Shown here piece by piece: positions 54,601 through 63,512 of a stretch of DNA of 64,000 nt. The stretch is from Sphingomonas taxi (lineage in GTDB: Bacteria > Pseudomonadota > Alphaproteobacteria > Sphingomonadales > Sphingomonadaceae), in NCBI GenBank assembly GCA_003240625.1, contig QFMX01000003.1, positions 248,001 to 312,000 of the forward strand. Direction: 5' to 3'. The notes beneath the pieces were generated by a model that saw only the letters and a list, made by a program, of their open reading frames with translations, was not told the origin of the DNA and searched no databases. How positions within the stretch are numbered: the first letter of the stretch is position 1; each line of letters begins with the position of its first letter. A program made the position numbers and the translations under genes.

Positions 54601-55520
54601 CACAGGACGTTCAGCGGAATCTGGAGGTAGCGCGTGCCGTTCGCTTCGGGCTCGGGCAAGTGGCCACCGCGCATGTTGACCTGAATCGACGGGAGAATCA
54701 GCTTCGGCATCCCCAGGGTCGCGTCGCGGGCCGTGCGCATCGCGACGAACGCGTCCTCTTCGACACCGTCATGGACATGGACGTTGCCGGTTCGCTGCGC
54801 GCCGACAGTGGTCTCCCAGACATAGCGGTCACGTCCGGGCGCCTTGTAATCGTGACACAGGAACAGTCGTGTCTCGGCAGGAAGGGTCAGCAGCCGCCGG
54901 ATCGAGCGGTAGAGCTGCCGCGCATCGCCGCCTGGGAAATCGGCGCGGGCCGAGCCATAGTCGGGCATGAACAGCGTATCCCCGGTGAATACCGCTTCGC
55001 CGATGACATAGGCCATGTCGGCCGGGGTGTGACCGGGCACATGGAGCGCGATCGCCGGTATCGAACCGATCGCGAATGCATCACCGTCGTCGAACAGCCG
55101 GTCGAACTCGGAGCCGTCGCGGGCAAATTCGGTACCGGCGTTGAAGATCTTTCCGAAGACGTCCTGCACGCGCAGGATATCGCGGCCGATAGCGAGCGCG
55201 CCGCCCAGCGCCTTCTGCAGATAGGGTGCCGCCGACAGATGGTCGGCATGGGCATGCGTCTCGAGCAGCCAGTCGATCGTCAGCCCCTCCCCTTGCACAT
55301 ACGCAATGATGGCGTCGGCGGAGGCGGTATCCGTCCGGCCTGCGGCCGCATCGAAATCGAGCACGCTGTCGATGATTGCCGCGCGCAGCGTCGTCGGATC
55401 GTGCGCCACGTAGCTCGCGGTGTTGGTCGGCTCGTCGAAGAAGCTGCGAACGACGAGTTTGGGCCCCGCCTGAGCGATGGACACTTGCGATGCGGCTGCG
55501 GCGAGATTCAGGTCGGTCAT
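54600..55520 (-). CDS. MBL-fold metallo-hydrolase, persulfide-dioxygenase-like
   Basis: About 306 residues with metal ligands in ETHAHADHL, the His of HVPGHTPADM and the Asp of FTGDTLFMPD. The sequence begins with a beta-sandwich typical of the persulfide-dioxygenase (ETHE1/Blh) group. It oxidises glutathione persulfide in related operons. ATG 55520 is chosen; earlier in-frame ATGs at 55529 and 55541 run into the promoter. First gene of the sulfur operon, divergent from the peroxiredoxin. Confidence 0.88.
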   Translation of the reverse strand: MTDLNLAAAASQVSIAQAGPKLVVRSFFDEPTNTASYVAHDPTTLRAAIIDSVLDFDAAAGRTDTASADAIIAYVQGEGLTIDWLLETHAHADHLSAAPYLQKALGGALAIGRDILRVQDVFGKIFNAGTEFARDGSEFDRLFDDGDAFAIGSIPAIALHVPGHTPADMAYVIGEAVFTGDTLFMPDYGSARADFPGGDARQLYRSIRRLLTLPAETRLFLCHDYKAPGRDRYVWETTVGAQRTGNVHVHDGVEEDAFVAMRTARDATLGMPKLILPSIQVNMRGGHLPEPEANGTRYLQIPLNVL

Positions 55521-55554
55521 GACGCCCATATACGGCCACACTTTCAGACTTACA

Positions 55555-55574
55555 ATACATCGGTAATTATGTAT
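55555..55574. promoter_or_regulatory. Candidate operator of the ArsR-type regulator
   Basis: ATACAT-N8-ATGTAT, a perfect 6+6 dyad in the AT-rich gap between the divergent MBL-hydrolase and peroxiredoxin starts, 35 bases from each. SqrR/BigR repressors bind AT-rich dyads in this position, and the regulator is encoded in the same transcript as the peroxiredoxin. Confidence 0.5.
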
Positions 55575-55609
55575 GTGTGTTGCGTGTGAAAGCAGGTCGA
55601 GGCAATCAG

Positions 55610-56290
55610 ATGGCGATGATACAAAACGCAGAAGCAGCCCACGCTGGCGCTACGGGACCGCGACCGCTGCGGATCGGCGATACCGCGCCGAACTTTCACG
55701 CCCGCACGACGCGCGGCGAGGTCAGTCTCGACCAGTATCGCGGTCGCTGGGTGGTGTTCTTCTCGCATCCGGCGGACTTCACGCCGGTCTGCACGAGCGA
55801 GTTCATTGCACTGGCCAAGGCGATGCCGCAGTTCGAGGCACTGGACGGCGTTCTGCTCGGGCTTTCGGTGGACAGCCTGTATTCGCATATCGCATGGCTG
55901 CGTGCGATCCGAGAGCTGTTCGGCGTCGAAATCCGCTTCCCGGTCATCGAGGACCCATCGATGGCGGTCGGTCGGGCGTATGGCATGATCGACGACGATG
56001 CCGCCGATGCGTCCGCAGTCAGAGCAACGTATTTCATCGACCCCGAAGGCGTCATTCGCGGCGTCACCTGGTATCCGATGACGATCGGCCGCTCGATCGA
56101 CGAAATGATCCGCATGCTCGCCGCGCTGAAGCGCGCCGCCGACGGCAGCGTCCTCACCCCTGCCGGCTGGCAACCTGGCGACGATGTGCTGGTTCCCCCG
56201 GCACAGACCGCAGAGACGGCGATCGGCGAGGATGCTCCCGCGGACTGGTTTCATCAGACCCAGCCCGATCGATGCCAGGCCGATCGATGA
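55610..56290 (+). CDS. Peroxiredoxin, AhpC/Prx6 type
   Basis: About 226 residues with peroxidatic Cys61 in SHPADFTPVC. The later TWYPMTIGRSIDEMIR and the long C-terminal part are those of Prx6-type (often 1-Cys) enzymes. A further Cys sits very near the C-terminus (PDRCQADR). ATG 55610 is used; 55616 is two codons later. It reduces peroxides or persulfides. Its stop overlaps the regulator's start (ATGA), so the two share a transcript. Confidence 0.92.
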   Translation: MAMIQNAEAAHAGATGPRPLRIGDTAPNFHARTTRGEVSLDQYRGRWVVFFSHPADFTPVCTSEFIALAKAMPQFEALDGVLLGLSVDSLYSHIAWLRAIRELFGVEIRFPVIEDPSMAVGRAYGMIDDDAADASAVRATYFIDPEGVIRGVTWYPMTIGRSIDEMIRMLAALKRAADGSVLTPAGWQPGDDVLVPPAQTAETAIGEDAPADWFHQTQPDRCQADR

Positions 56291-56688
56291 CGGCGATCTA
56301 CCAGTCCCGCGAGCGCGCCAATGTCGCGGCCGATCGTCTCAAAAACTATGCTCAGCCGCAGCGGCTCATGATCCTGTCGCGCCTACTAGACGGCGAGCAG
56401 ATCGTCGCCGAGCTCGAGCGCGCGACGGGGATCGTCCAGCCGGCCCTCAGCCAGCAGCTTGCCGAATTGCGAAAGGCCGATCTCGTCGTGATGCGCCGCG
56501 CGGCGAAACAGGTTTTCTACCGACTGGCGGATGACGACGTGACGCTATGCGTCCGCGCGATGGAGGCGATGTTCGGCAGCGGCGAGGCCGTCTCGACGGC
56601 GTTGGAACGCGTCACCCGGTCTTCCAAAGCATCACCGGCAGTTGCCCCCGAGCCCAGTGTCGCAGCGATGTTCGCTCGGGTCGGTTGA
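56287..56688 (+). CDS. ArsR-family repressor (SqrR/BigR-like)
   Basis: A 133-residue winged-helix protein with recognition helix VQPALSQQLAELRKADLV, the layout of persulfide-sensing SqrR/BigR repressors. These use two cysteines to form a tetrasulfide bridge. Here the second is kept (Cys88 in VTLCVRAMEAMF) but the first position holds Ser31 (LMILSRLLDGE), and no other Cys exists. It probably controls the divergent sulfur operon, though its sensing chemistry must differ or be lost. Confidence 0.82.
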   Translation: MTAIYQSRERANVAADRLKNYAQPQRLMILSRLLDGEQIVAELERATGIVQPALSQQLAELRKADLVVMRRAAKQVFYRLADDDVTLCVRAMEAMFGSGEAVSTALERVTRSSKASPAVAPEPSVAAMFARVG

Positions 56689-57073
56689 GCCCGCCCGAAC
56701 CGCGGATCCGAACCGGGCCGGTGCAGTATTCCGCGATGCAGGGGTCCGCAACGCCAGTGGCTGATCGCGGTTGACGGCATAAGATCGCGGTCGTCGACTT
56801 TCCGCGCGCGTGACCATCCCGCCGGGATCAGACCCGGCGTCGGGTTCGTGAGTCGAAGCAGCCGATATATTTGCCGGACGCGGCTTAACCGGTGCCGCGG
56901 TCATCGGTCGGCGACGGACATCACCGGCAAACAGGTTACCCCGATAAGCAGCCCATGGCTGGCGGCCGCAAAAATTCGCTTTGCGCATCCGCTTGATGGC
57001 GAGGATCCGGTGGCGGCTAGCGGCTTTAGGCAATACACCTTGCTGCCATTGTCTTCTAGATTAGTGTGCAGGC
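56689..57073. other. Intergenic region
   Basis: 385 bases between the ArsR gene and the Tat-exported gene. Frames on both strands are open but Arg/Ser/Pro-rich with no start signals or domain. No clear dyad or terminator seen. Confidence 0.5.
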
Positions 57074-57913
57074 ATGATCACAAGACGCTCTGTCATCGCT
57101 TCTTCTCTCGCCATGTGCGCGACCTCGGGGATGGCTGCCGCGCCCTCGCGTCGTGGCCGACTGAAGCAGTCGGTTAGCCGTTGGTGCTACCAGAATATTC
57201 CACTCGATCAGTTGTGCGCCGCCGCAGCGCGCATCGGGCTGGAAGGCATCGATCTTCTGGAACCTGCCGATTACGAGGTGCCGCGCCGGCATGGATTGCG
57301 CTGCACGATGGGCTATGCCGCCGACATCATGACGATCCCCAATGGTTTGAACCGGCGTGAAAACCACGCTGCGATCGAACGAGCCTTCCGGATTGGTATC
57401 CCGCAAGCTGCGAAGGCCGGCGTGCCCAACGTGATCGCCTTTTCCGGCAATCGCCGCGGCATGTCCGATGCGGAAGGCGCCGACAATGCCGTCGCAGGCC
57501 TGAACCGTGTCACGAAAATCGCCGAGGATTATGGTGTGACGATCTGCGTCGAGCTGCTCAATAGCAAGGTCGACCACCCTGACTACATGGCCGACCATAC
57601 CGCCTGGGGTGCGCGCGTCGCCAAGGAGGTCGCCTCGCCACACGTCAAGCTGCTGTACGATATATATCATATGCAGATCATGGAAGGCGACCTGATCGAT
57701 ACGATCCGGAAGAATATCCAGTGGATCGGCCATTTCCATACCGGCGGGGTTCCTGGGCGCCATAACCTCGACGACAAACAGGAGGTGAATTGGCATGCGG
57801 TTGCGCGCAGCGTTGCTGATCTCGGCTTCCAAGGCTTTTTCGCGCACGAATTCGTGCCTGTCGGCGATCCACTGGCCGCACTTGCGGAGGCGGTCCGGAC
57901 CTGTACCGTGTGA
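57074..57913 (+). CDS. Tat-exported hydroxypyruvate-isomerase-like TIM-barrel protein
   Basis: A 279-residue protein with a twin-arginine signal (ITRRSVIASSLAMCATSGMA) and an AP-endonuclease-2/hydroxypyruvate isomerase barrel. Metal/catalytic segments are visible in TICVELLNSK, KLLYDIYHMQI, HFHTGGVPGRH and FFAHEF. The Tat signal implies a folded, metal-loaded enzyme exported to the periplasm, as in many sugar-catabolic sphingomonad loci. Its substrate is unknown, and no sugar genes flank it here. Confidence 0.85.
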   Translation: MITRRSVIASSLAMCATSGMAAAPSRRGRLKQSVSRWCYQNIPLDQLCAAAARIGLEGIDLLEPADYEVPRRHGLRCTMGYAADIMTIPNGLNRRENHAAIERAFRIGIPQAAKAGVPNVIAFSGNRRGMSDAEGADNAVAGLNRVTKIAEDYGVTICVELLNSKVDHPDYMADHTAWGARVAKEVASPHVKLLYDIYHMQIMEGDLIDTIRKNIQWIGHFHTGGVPGRHNLDDKQEVNWHAVARSVADLGFQGFFAHEFVPVGDPLAALAEAVRTCTV

Positions 57914-58154
57914 CCCACATCCGGACATTCAGGTGCCCTTTCCCGCCTCCCAATTTCAGCCATTCGTTCATCGGGCTGAGCGGTAACGCTTGGCGGACGA
58001 TCCATTGCCTCGACGGTTTGAAAGGGAGGAAGCACGAACCCGCTGCGCGGGAGGGTCGTGCGGGGCACGGTTGAGGTGACATCGCGATCGTAGCGGCGGT
58101 TGAGCGATGCGAGCGGCAGGCAGAGCATCGGAGCTCCACGAAAGGAGCCCTGCC

Positions 58155-59059
58155 ATGACCATCCTCATACCCGTTGTTGCCGTCAGCCCGCTACGCCAGC
58201 GTCTCATCGACGAGATGGATATACGCCGCTTCGGTCCTGAGACGCATCGGAACTACATTCGGGACGTCGGGCGGTTCGCGACGTTCCTCGGGCGCTCGCC
58301 TGACACAGCAACGGCGGCGGAGGTTCGGCGCTTCCAAATCGAGCAGTGTGACCTGGCGTGCCGGCACCGACCATGAATGCCATCGTGTCGACACTGCGGT
58401 TCTTCTTCATCCAGACGCTCGACCGGCCGGATCTGGCGCGCAAGCTGGTCCGAATGCGGCACGTGCGCAAGCTGCCAGTGGTGCTGAGCCAGGACGAGGT
58501 GGCGCGGCTGCTGGCTGCGACCACGTGCCTGAAGCATCAGGCGGCGTTGTCAGTCGCCTATGGTGCGGGTCTGCGCGCCGCGGAGATAGCCGCACTCAGG
58601 GTCCGCGACATCGACAGCGAGCGCATGCTGCTCAGGGTCGAGCGCGGCAAGGGCGGGCGGTATCGCAACGCCATGCTCCCGGTCGGACTGTTGGCGCTGC
58701 TGCGCGAGTGGTGGCGGGTCGGTCGGCGGGAGGGCGTGTTGCACGTCGACGGCTGGTTCCCCGGTCAGCACTACCTCAAGCCGCTCAGCACGCGGCAGAT
58801 CTACCGGGTGGTCGTCGAAGCGGGGCAAGCCGCGGGCATTGGCAAGCGCGTCGGGCCACACACGCTGCGGCACTGCTTCGCCACACATCTGCTCGAGGAC
58901 GGGATTGACGTCCGCATCATTCAGGCGCTGCTCGGTCATGCGAAGCTGGAGACCTCAGCCTATTACACGCAGGTCGCCACCCGGGTGCTGCGCAACGTCA
59001 CCAGCCCGTTCGACCGGCTCGCTACGGCCGCCAGAGAAGCGAGGACGTCGAGCGGCTGA
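58155..59059 (+). pseudogene. Site-specific integrase of the IS91 element, frameshifted
   Basis: The N-terminal SAM-like domain (MTILIPVVAVSPLRQRLIDE) starts at ATG 58155 behind AAAGGAG and ends at an early TGA at 58376. The catalytic part continues in another frame from 58358: GAGLRAAEIAALRVRDI, then HTLRHCFATHLLEDGID and LGHAKLETSAYYTQV with the Arg-His-Arg-Tyr residues. Adding one G near 58351 would join the two into a roughly 300-residue protein. Confidence 0.85.
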
Positions 59060-59065
59060 GCGGGC

Positions 59066-60495
59066 ATGCGCGCCTCCATCGAGGTCGCCGACATCTTCCG
59101 CATCGCCGGTCCTGCGTACCGGACCACCCGCGTCGGGCATTTGAGCCTCGACCAACTCAAGGTGATGTCGGCCATAGAAACCTGCCGGACCGCCGTCATG
59201 GGCGGACACGTCGAGGCCTGCACCGACTGTGGGCGTTGGCGGGTGCCTATAACTCCTGTCGCAACCGGCACTGCCCGCGGTGCCAGGACGCGGCCGCGCG
59301 CACGTGGCTTGCCGAGCGCGAAGCCGACCTGCTTCCGGTCGGATATTTCCACGTCGTCTTCACGTTGCCCGCCGAGGTCGCCGACATCGCGTTCCAGAAC
59401 AAGGCGGCGGTCTATGGGCTGCTGTTCCAAGCGGCGTCGGAGACGATGACGACCATCGCTGCGGACCCGAAGCATCTGGGCGCGCGCATCGGCATCACCG
59501 CCGTTCTGCACACCTGGGGCTCGGCGATGACCCACCATCCGCACACTCATATGATTGTTCCCGGCGGCGGGCTTTCGCCGGACGGCAGCCGCTGGGTGTC
59601 GTCACGCCCGGCGTTCCTGCTGCCGGTACGCGTCCCCGGCAAGCTGTTCCGTCGCCTGTTCCTGACCCGACTGATGGCGTTGCACGAGACCGGGCGGCTC
59701 GCCTTCTACGGCAGCCTCGCGCATCTCGCCGACCGGCGCGCATTCCTGCGGCACTTGGCCTCGGTCCGGAAGAAGCGCTGGGTGGTCTATGCCAAGCCGT
59801 CCTTCGCCGGGCCTGAGACGGTGCTCGCCTATCTGTCACGCTACACGCACCGGGTAGCGATCTCGAACAGCCGCCTCCTGCGTTTCGACGAGACGGAGGT
59901 CACCTTCCGCTACAAGGACTACCGCCGCAGCGGTGCTGACCGGCAGCAGGTCATCACGCTGACCGCCGACCAGTTCATCCGTCGCTTCCTGCTCCACGTC
60001 CTGCCCAAGGGCTTCCACCGCATCCGCCACTATGGCCTGCTCGCTGGCGCCACCCGGAAGGCGCATCTCGAACGCGCCCGTGAACTGCTCGGGGTCGCGC
60101 CGCCGACGGTCCCTGATACGGCTGTCGAACCGGACGATATCAGGCCGCCATGCCCATGCTGCGGTGGGCGCATGGTCGTCGTCGAAACCTTCGAGCGCCA
60201 GTGCCGTCCCCGCGCACCACTGGCTCGTGCGCTCCTAATCCGGGATGCAGGCGTCGTGACCCGGCACGGCCCGAGGGCAATATATCCCGCATATCCCGCA
60301 GCGCCGATGCTTGCGGAAACGATGCCGTTCGCGCCGACCGTCGCCAGAGGGCCGGCCACGTCGACCGTTTGCCGGGCTGTCCCCGCCGGTGAACACATCC
60401 TGCCCACCCGATTCCAGTCGGTCCGCGTTCAGGACCGCGTCCATATCCGCGGTGTCGCTGGGCACCCCGGCAGACCGGAAACCAAAAACCCATAG
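59066..60495 (+). pseudogene. IS91-family transposase, frameshifted
   Basis: Residues in the first frame (MRASIEVADIFRIAGPAYRT ... CTDCGRWR) carry the start of the zinc-binding domain, which continues after a shift as YNSCRNRHCPRCQD. Downstream lie the HUH-type THHPHTHMIVPGGGLS and the Tyr motif YLSRYTHRVAISNSRLL. One C lost near 59243 explains the break. The C-terminal 110 residues are longer than the usual end after CPCCGGRM, perhaps read-through of the element border. Confidence 0.85.
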
Positions 60496-60956
60496 CGCAC
60501 CGACTGTGGCCCGCGGGTTCGGGCTTCCAAGACTTTCCGACGCGTGCCGGCATCCGAAACTCTTCGGGATTGCAGACGGTCCGATTTGGGCGATGCAGAC
60601 GTCGATAGCCGACACTGCGCGGCGTTGCGTCGTTGTCGAAAAGGATCGAATTTCGAGAAAGCTTGCGCTCAACGGCAGGTGGTTTCACTTCGCAGCCGGT
60701 TGAGTATATTTGCGCTTATGCAAAGCCAAATGACATACTGCAAATCCTGGTTTCGGGCCCGAAAGCAGCCGACGGAAATTCGGCCAGAGGAATATGCGCG
60801 GTCAGCACACCAAAATAAAAAACCCTATGGTGTTATGGCGGGTCCTGTAGATCGCCCATTTTGCTTTCTAGAAATAAATAAAGGTTTTTGTGGGTGTCGG
60901 ATTTCTTGACAGCCTGTCTCGAGAATATCTTTATTACGCTTTTAAGGAGGTCAGAT
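60496..60956. other. AT-richer region right of the IS91 element
   Basis: Falling G+C from left to right. It holds no clear gene. The only recurrent item is SKRIEFRESL (about 60633), which returns as SKRIDFRESL near 62160, suggesting a decayed duplicate. Confidence 0.45.
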
Positions 60957-61192
60957 TTGGGACGTTATTTCTTAGTATGACTACTTACCGGGAGCACGAC
61001 GGAGCCACTGATAATGTTGAGAATGGTACAACATATATTTTTTAGGAAGACGGCACAGTCGAAATAGTGAAACAGTTTTTCAATCCGTTAGTGACTCAAA
61101 ATTCGAGATCGTCTCACGACGTAGCGAAGAACTACGATGTTTGGCCTGAATTTGGTCAATACGATCATCTTATCAAATTAGAGTGCGGTTAG
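60957..61192 (+). pseudogene. Small gene interrupted by an in-frame amber codon
   Basis: From ATG 60977 the frame reads MTTYREHDGATDNVENGTTY, IF, TAG (61043-61045), then continues unbroken to the TAG at 61190: EDGTVEIVKQFFNPL ... VWPEFGQYDHLIKLECG. TGG to TAG would restore a roughly 71-residue acidic protein. A strong AAGGAGGT at 60944-60951 precedes a TTG at 60957 in a different frame, which would add a short N-terminus if one base were lost. Family not recognised; the look is that of a toxin-immunity or small cytoplasmic protein. Low G+C compared with the rest of the window. Confidence 0.5.
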
Positions 61193-61417
61193 TCGAAGTT
61201 CATAAATCGATTAATTTCGTCAACGAACACCGAACTAGCTTGTAGCACCAAAAGCCCCACGGCGTAGCCGGCGCGGATCCCTCGTACCCGTCGAGATCGA
61301 TTTTTGGAAATGACCGGGTCGGGAAGGAAAGCGGAACGACAGCTTTCGGGAAACGTGCTGGCGATCGCCGACATTCTGTGGCGCCGCCTCCTTTTGCAGG
61401 AGGATCTATCGTTACAT

Positions 61418-61738
61418 TCACACGCTCGGCGGCCTGCGACGATCGAACTCCATTTTGAAGGTTCCGTCAGACCTCAAAACATAGGTGCAATGATGCCAGT
61501 CTTCCTGACGCTCTTTAAGCATGTCACGCCTTAAGGCGGATAGAGCATCATTGACGGATCGGTCCATGGTTCTCTCACCTTCCACCCCCTCAACAAGCTT
61601 ACCGTTGCGCACGACATCGTAACGCCTCTGTATCCAATCGTCATGAACTTCTGCTACGACCCAAACTTCGGACACAAAAGTCGCTAGCATTGGGGCAATT
61701 GCGAGGGCGATACTCTCCAGCTGACGGCTACTTTCCAT
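61418..61738 (-). CDS. YezG/DUF600-like putative immunity protein
   Basis: A 106-residue protein with no signal. IAPMLATFVSEVWVVAEVHD, a variable middle, and the close RQEDWHHCTYVLRSDGTFKM resemble YezG/DUF600 proteins (the W...C...L.SDG.F...FD tail). YezG neutralises a nuclease toxin in Bacillus-type systems and the family appears as an immunity protein beside many polymorphic toxins. GAGG lies about ten bases before the ATG. No toxin lies beside it in the window. Confidence 0.6.
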   Translation of the reverse strand: MESSRQLESIALAIAPMLATFVSEVWVVAEVHDDWIQRRYDVVRNGKLVEGVEGERTMDRSVNDALSALRRDMLKERQEDWHHCTYVLRSDGTFKMEFDRRRPPSV

Positions 61739-62101
61739 TTCTGCATTTACCTCGGATGCTAGACTATATCAGCACAATCGCTTTCGCGATCAATTTTTGC
61801 GTACTCGCCCAGTGGCCGTAACTGGACAGCTTTACCAATCCCGGGCGCCCCGATTGCAACTTATGTCTGGAAAGCGCCCCAAAATCGCAATGGACGAATG
61901 GCTACTCGCGGGCCCCCGAATTACTAAACCAAGCGTCCGGGTGTGGGCGATCACCCTGCCCTACGGCTTCCGGCCAGACCCACAAGTGGACGCTCCCGCC
62001 TCTTCCTTCGCTCCCCAACTTCGGACACTGGTTCATATTTGCGAATAACCGGTTTTCAAACCCGGCTATCCGTTCGCGAATGTCGTGATGGGAGGGAAAG
62101 G
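61739..62101. other. Intergenic region inside the AT-richer island
   Basis: About 360 bases with open but poor-composition frames on both strands and a strong ribosome site (GGAGGGAAAGG) at its right end for the next small frame. No terminator or repeat recognised. Confidence 0.4.
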
Positions 62102-62305
62102 ATGCTGTACGCTATTAGGAACCAAATCGCGTTAACGGACGTCCCAGACGAAGCCGCTCTCTCGAAGAGGATCGACTTTCGGGAATCGCTGGCGAGGGAC
62201 CTCGTATGCTATCAAGGTAGTAAGATGCGCCGGTCCCGTGGACGCCAGGTCAAGCTACATGAGCCTGCTTCTCGAAAGCTATGGGGTGCGCGAAGCATCC
62301 CTTAG
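62102..62305 (+). CDS. Possible small gene, 67 residues, perhaps partly degraded
   Basis: GGAGG lies six bases before the ATG. The first 40 residues (MLYAIRNQIALTDVPDEAAL, then SKRIDFRESLARDLVCYQGS) look coding, but the Arg-rich tail does not, which suggests a frameshift. The block LSKRIDFRESL is nearly repeated in a frame near 60633. Confidence 0.35.
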   Translation: MLYAIRNQIALTDVPDEAALSKRIDFRESLARDLVCYQGSKMRRSRGRQVKLHEPASRKLWGARSIP

Positions 62306-62698
62306 TTACAATGGCGGCAATAATTGAACATCGAATCCGAAATTAATTTTGATTAGATTGTCTAGGTAAGCCTTGCGGACCGCACCCAGGCTGCCAGGAC
62401 TCTTCCCTCCAAGATATTCAAAGTCTTCTTTACCGCGATGCACTGCTATCTCGCGGAGGTAGTAAAGTTCTTCATCATAATCTACGCCGTTGGCTGGCGT
62501 AAATCCAATCTCGTGATGAAGACCACGTCCTTGGTAGCGCTCCATGTCCAGCATGATATAAATATAGGTTGGTAGATCGTCCACCTCGTCAATTACGCGC
62601 GCGGTCCAATCGGCAATTTCCCTCCTATCGACTGTGCCATTTATCAAAGTGGCGACTGCGAAACCGAGGTCGATTGAGTCGTTAAATATTACGCGCAC
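62306..62698 (-). CDS. Hypothetical protein, 130 residues, immunity-like
   Basis: Start taken at GTG 62698 because AAAGGA lies eight bases before it; the frame opens earlier, at 62788, with a Cys/Ser-rich segment of poor composition. The product is acidic: DLGFAVATLINGTVDRREIA, WTARVIDEVDDLPTYIYIML and YYLREIAVHRGKEDFEYLGG. Size, charge and lack of signal match immunity proteins, but I recognise no family. It ends against a T/A-rich stretch on the minus strand. Confidence 0.6.
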   Translation of the reverse strand: MRVIFNDSIDLGFAVATLINGTVDRREIADWTARVIDEVDDLPTYIYIMLDMERYQGRGLHHEIGFTPANGVDYDEELYYLREIAVHRGKEDFEYLGGKSPGSLGAVRKAYLDNLIKINFGFDVQLLPPL

Positions 62699-62860
62699 GC
62701 TACTGATCCTTTGAGATGTGCAAAAATCTCGATTACTGCATCCTGAGCACACCAAATGTCTCAAAAATGATGCTGAAGTGGGAATCACAGAAGCGAGTGC
62801 AGAATGTACCTAGCCACTGTCGACCAGTGATGCCCCCCGCATCACGCGGTGATGGCCTAA

Positions 62861-63297
62861 TTAAAGGTATGCCAAACGATCGATATCACCGTCTGAATAA
62901 GGGTCCACATAGTAGATTTGCCTGATGGCAATGATAGGCTTAAACGTGAGATCTGCTAGGAAGTCGTCCGCCCACTCACCCACCATGGACTGTATCGCGA
63001 ACTCGACCGTAGCGCCGTCGTTCGTCGGCATGACGCACCGGATGGTGAGCCGATCAAGGTCAAAGCGTGCGTCAGATCCGAAACTGGGCAGCTGCGTTCG
63101 GGTTTCGGGCGTGATAAAGGGGCGAAGAAGATTTGCGTATGATGCGGAAAAATAGTCATCGGCAGGCTGCTCGACGTTTTCCCTCGAATAAGCTGCGTAC
63201 GCATCGTTGTTTTAAGCCTTATACTCTCGGCGGAAACTGACGACGAATTCTTCGATCGAGGAGCGGTCCGCCCCCCCCTCGGATTCGAAACTGACAT
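62861..63297 (-). pseudogene. Broken RhsIA/NTF2-fold-like immunity gene
   Basis: Minus-strand frame ending at 62861 reads ENVEQPADDYFSASYANLL, FGSDARFDLDRLTIRCVMP, then IRQIYYVDPYSDGDIDRLAY. The block FGS..RFDLDRLTI and the close I..IYYVD..SDG resemble RhsIA-type NTF2-fold immunity proteins. Reading back, an in-frame TAA stands at 63212-63214, preceded by SSIEEFVVSFRREYKA. A start at 63297 (MSVSNPRGG) would join only if the run of eight C (63271-63278, plus strand) had nine. So it needs two corrections to be whole and is missed by ATG-based calling. Confidence 0.55.
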
Positions 63298-63512
63298 TCC
63301 CAGAAACCCCCAAACCAGCGTCTACCATGCGTGTACTCACGACAAACGCGATACACCTATCCAGCCGGCGCCCTACTTGGGCAAGACCGTTCCCGGAATG
63401 GATCGCGAAATGGGATTCCTGTTGGCCGGCTGCGAATTACGAAGTTTGAAACGGGACTGGACCTGCCGCCTGAGACCGACGAACTGATACTGATAAACGG
63501 ATTGGGACACCG

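Larger units (their letters stand above)
58155..60495 (+). mobile_element. IS91-type element with tyrosine recombinase and Y2-type transposase
   Basis: Two genes in the order integrase-transposase, six bases apart, as in IS91-like elements of sphingomonads. Both are broken by single-base shifts, so the copy is inactive as read. I could not identify the oriIS/terIS ends, so coordinates mark the coding span only. To its right the DNA becomes AT-richer. Confidence 0.75.
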
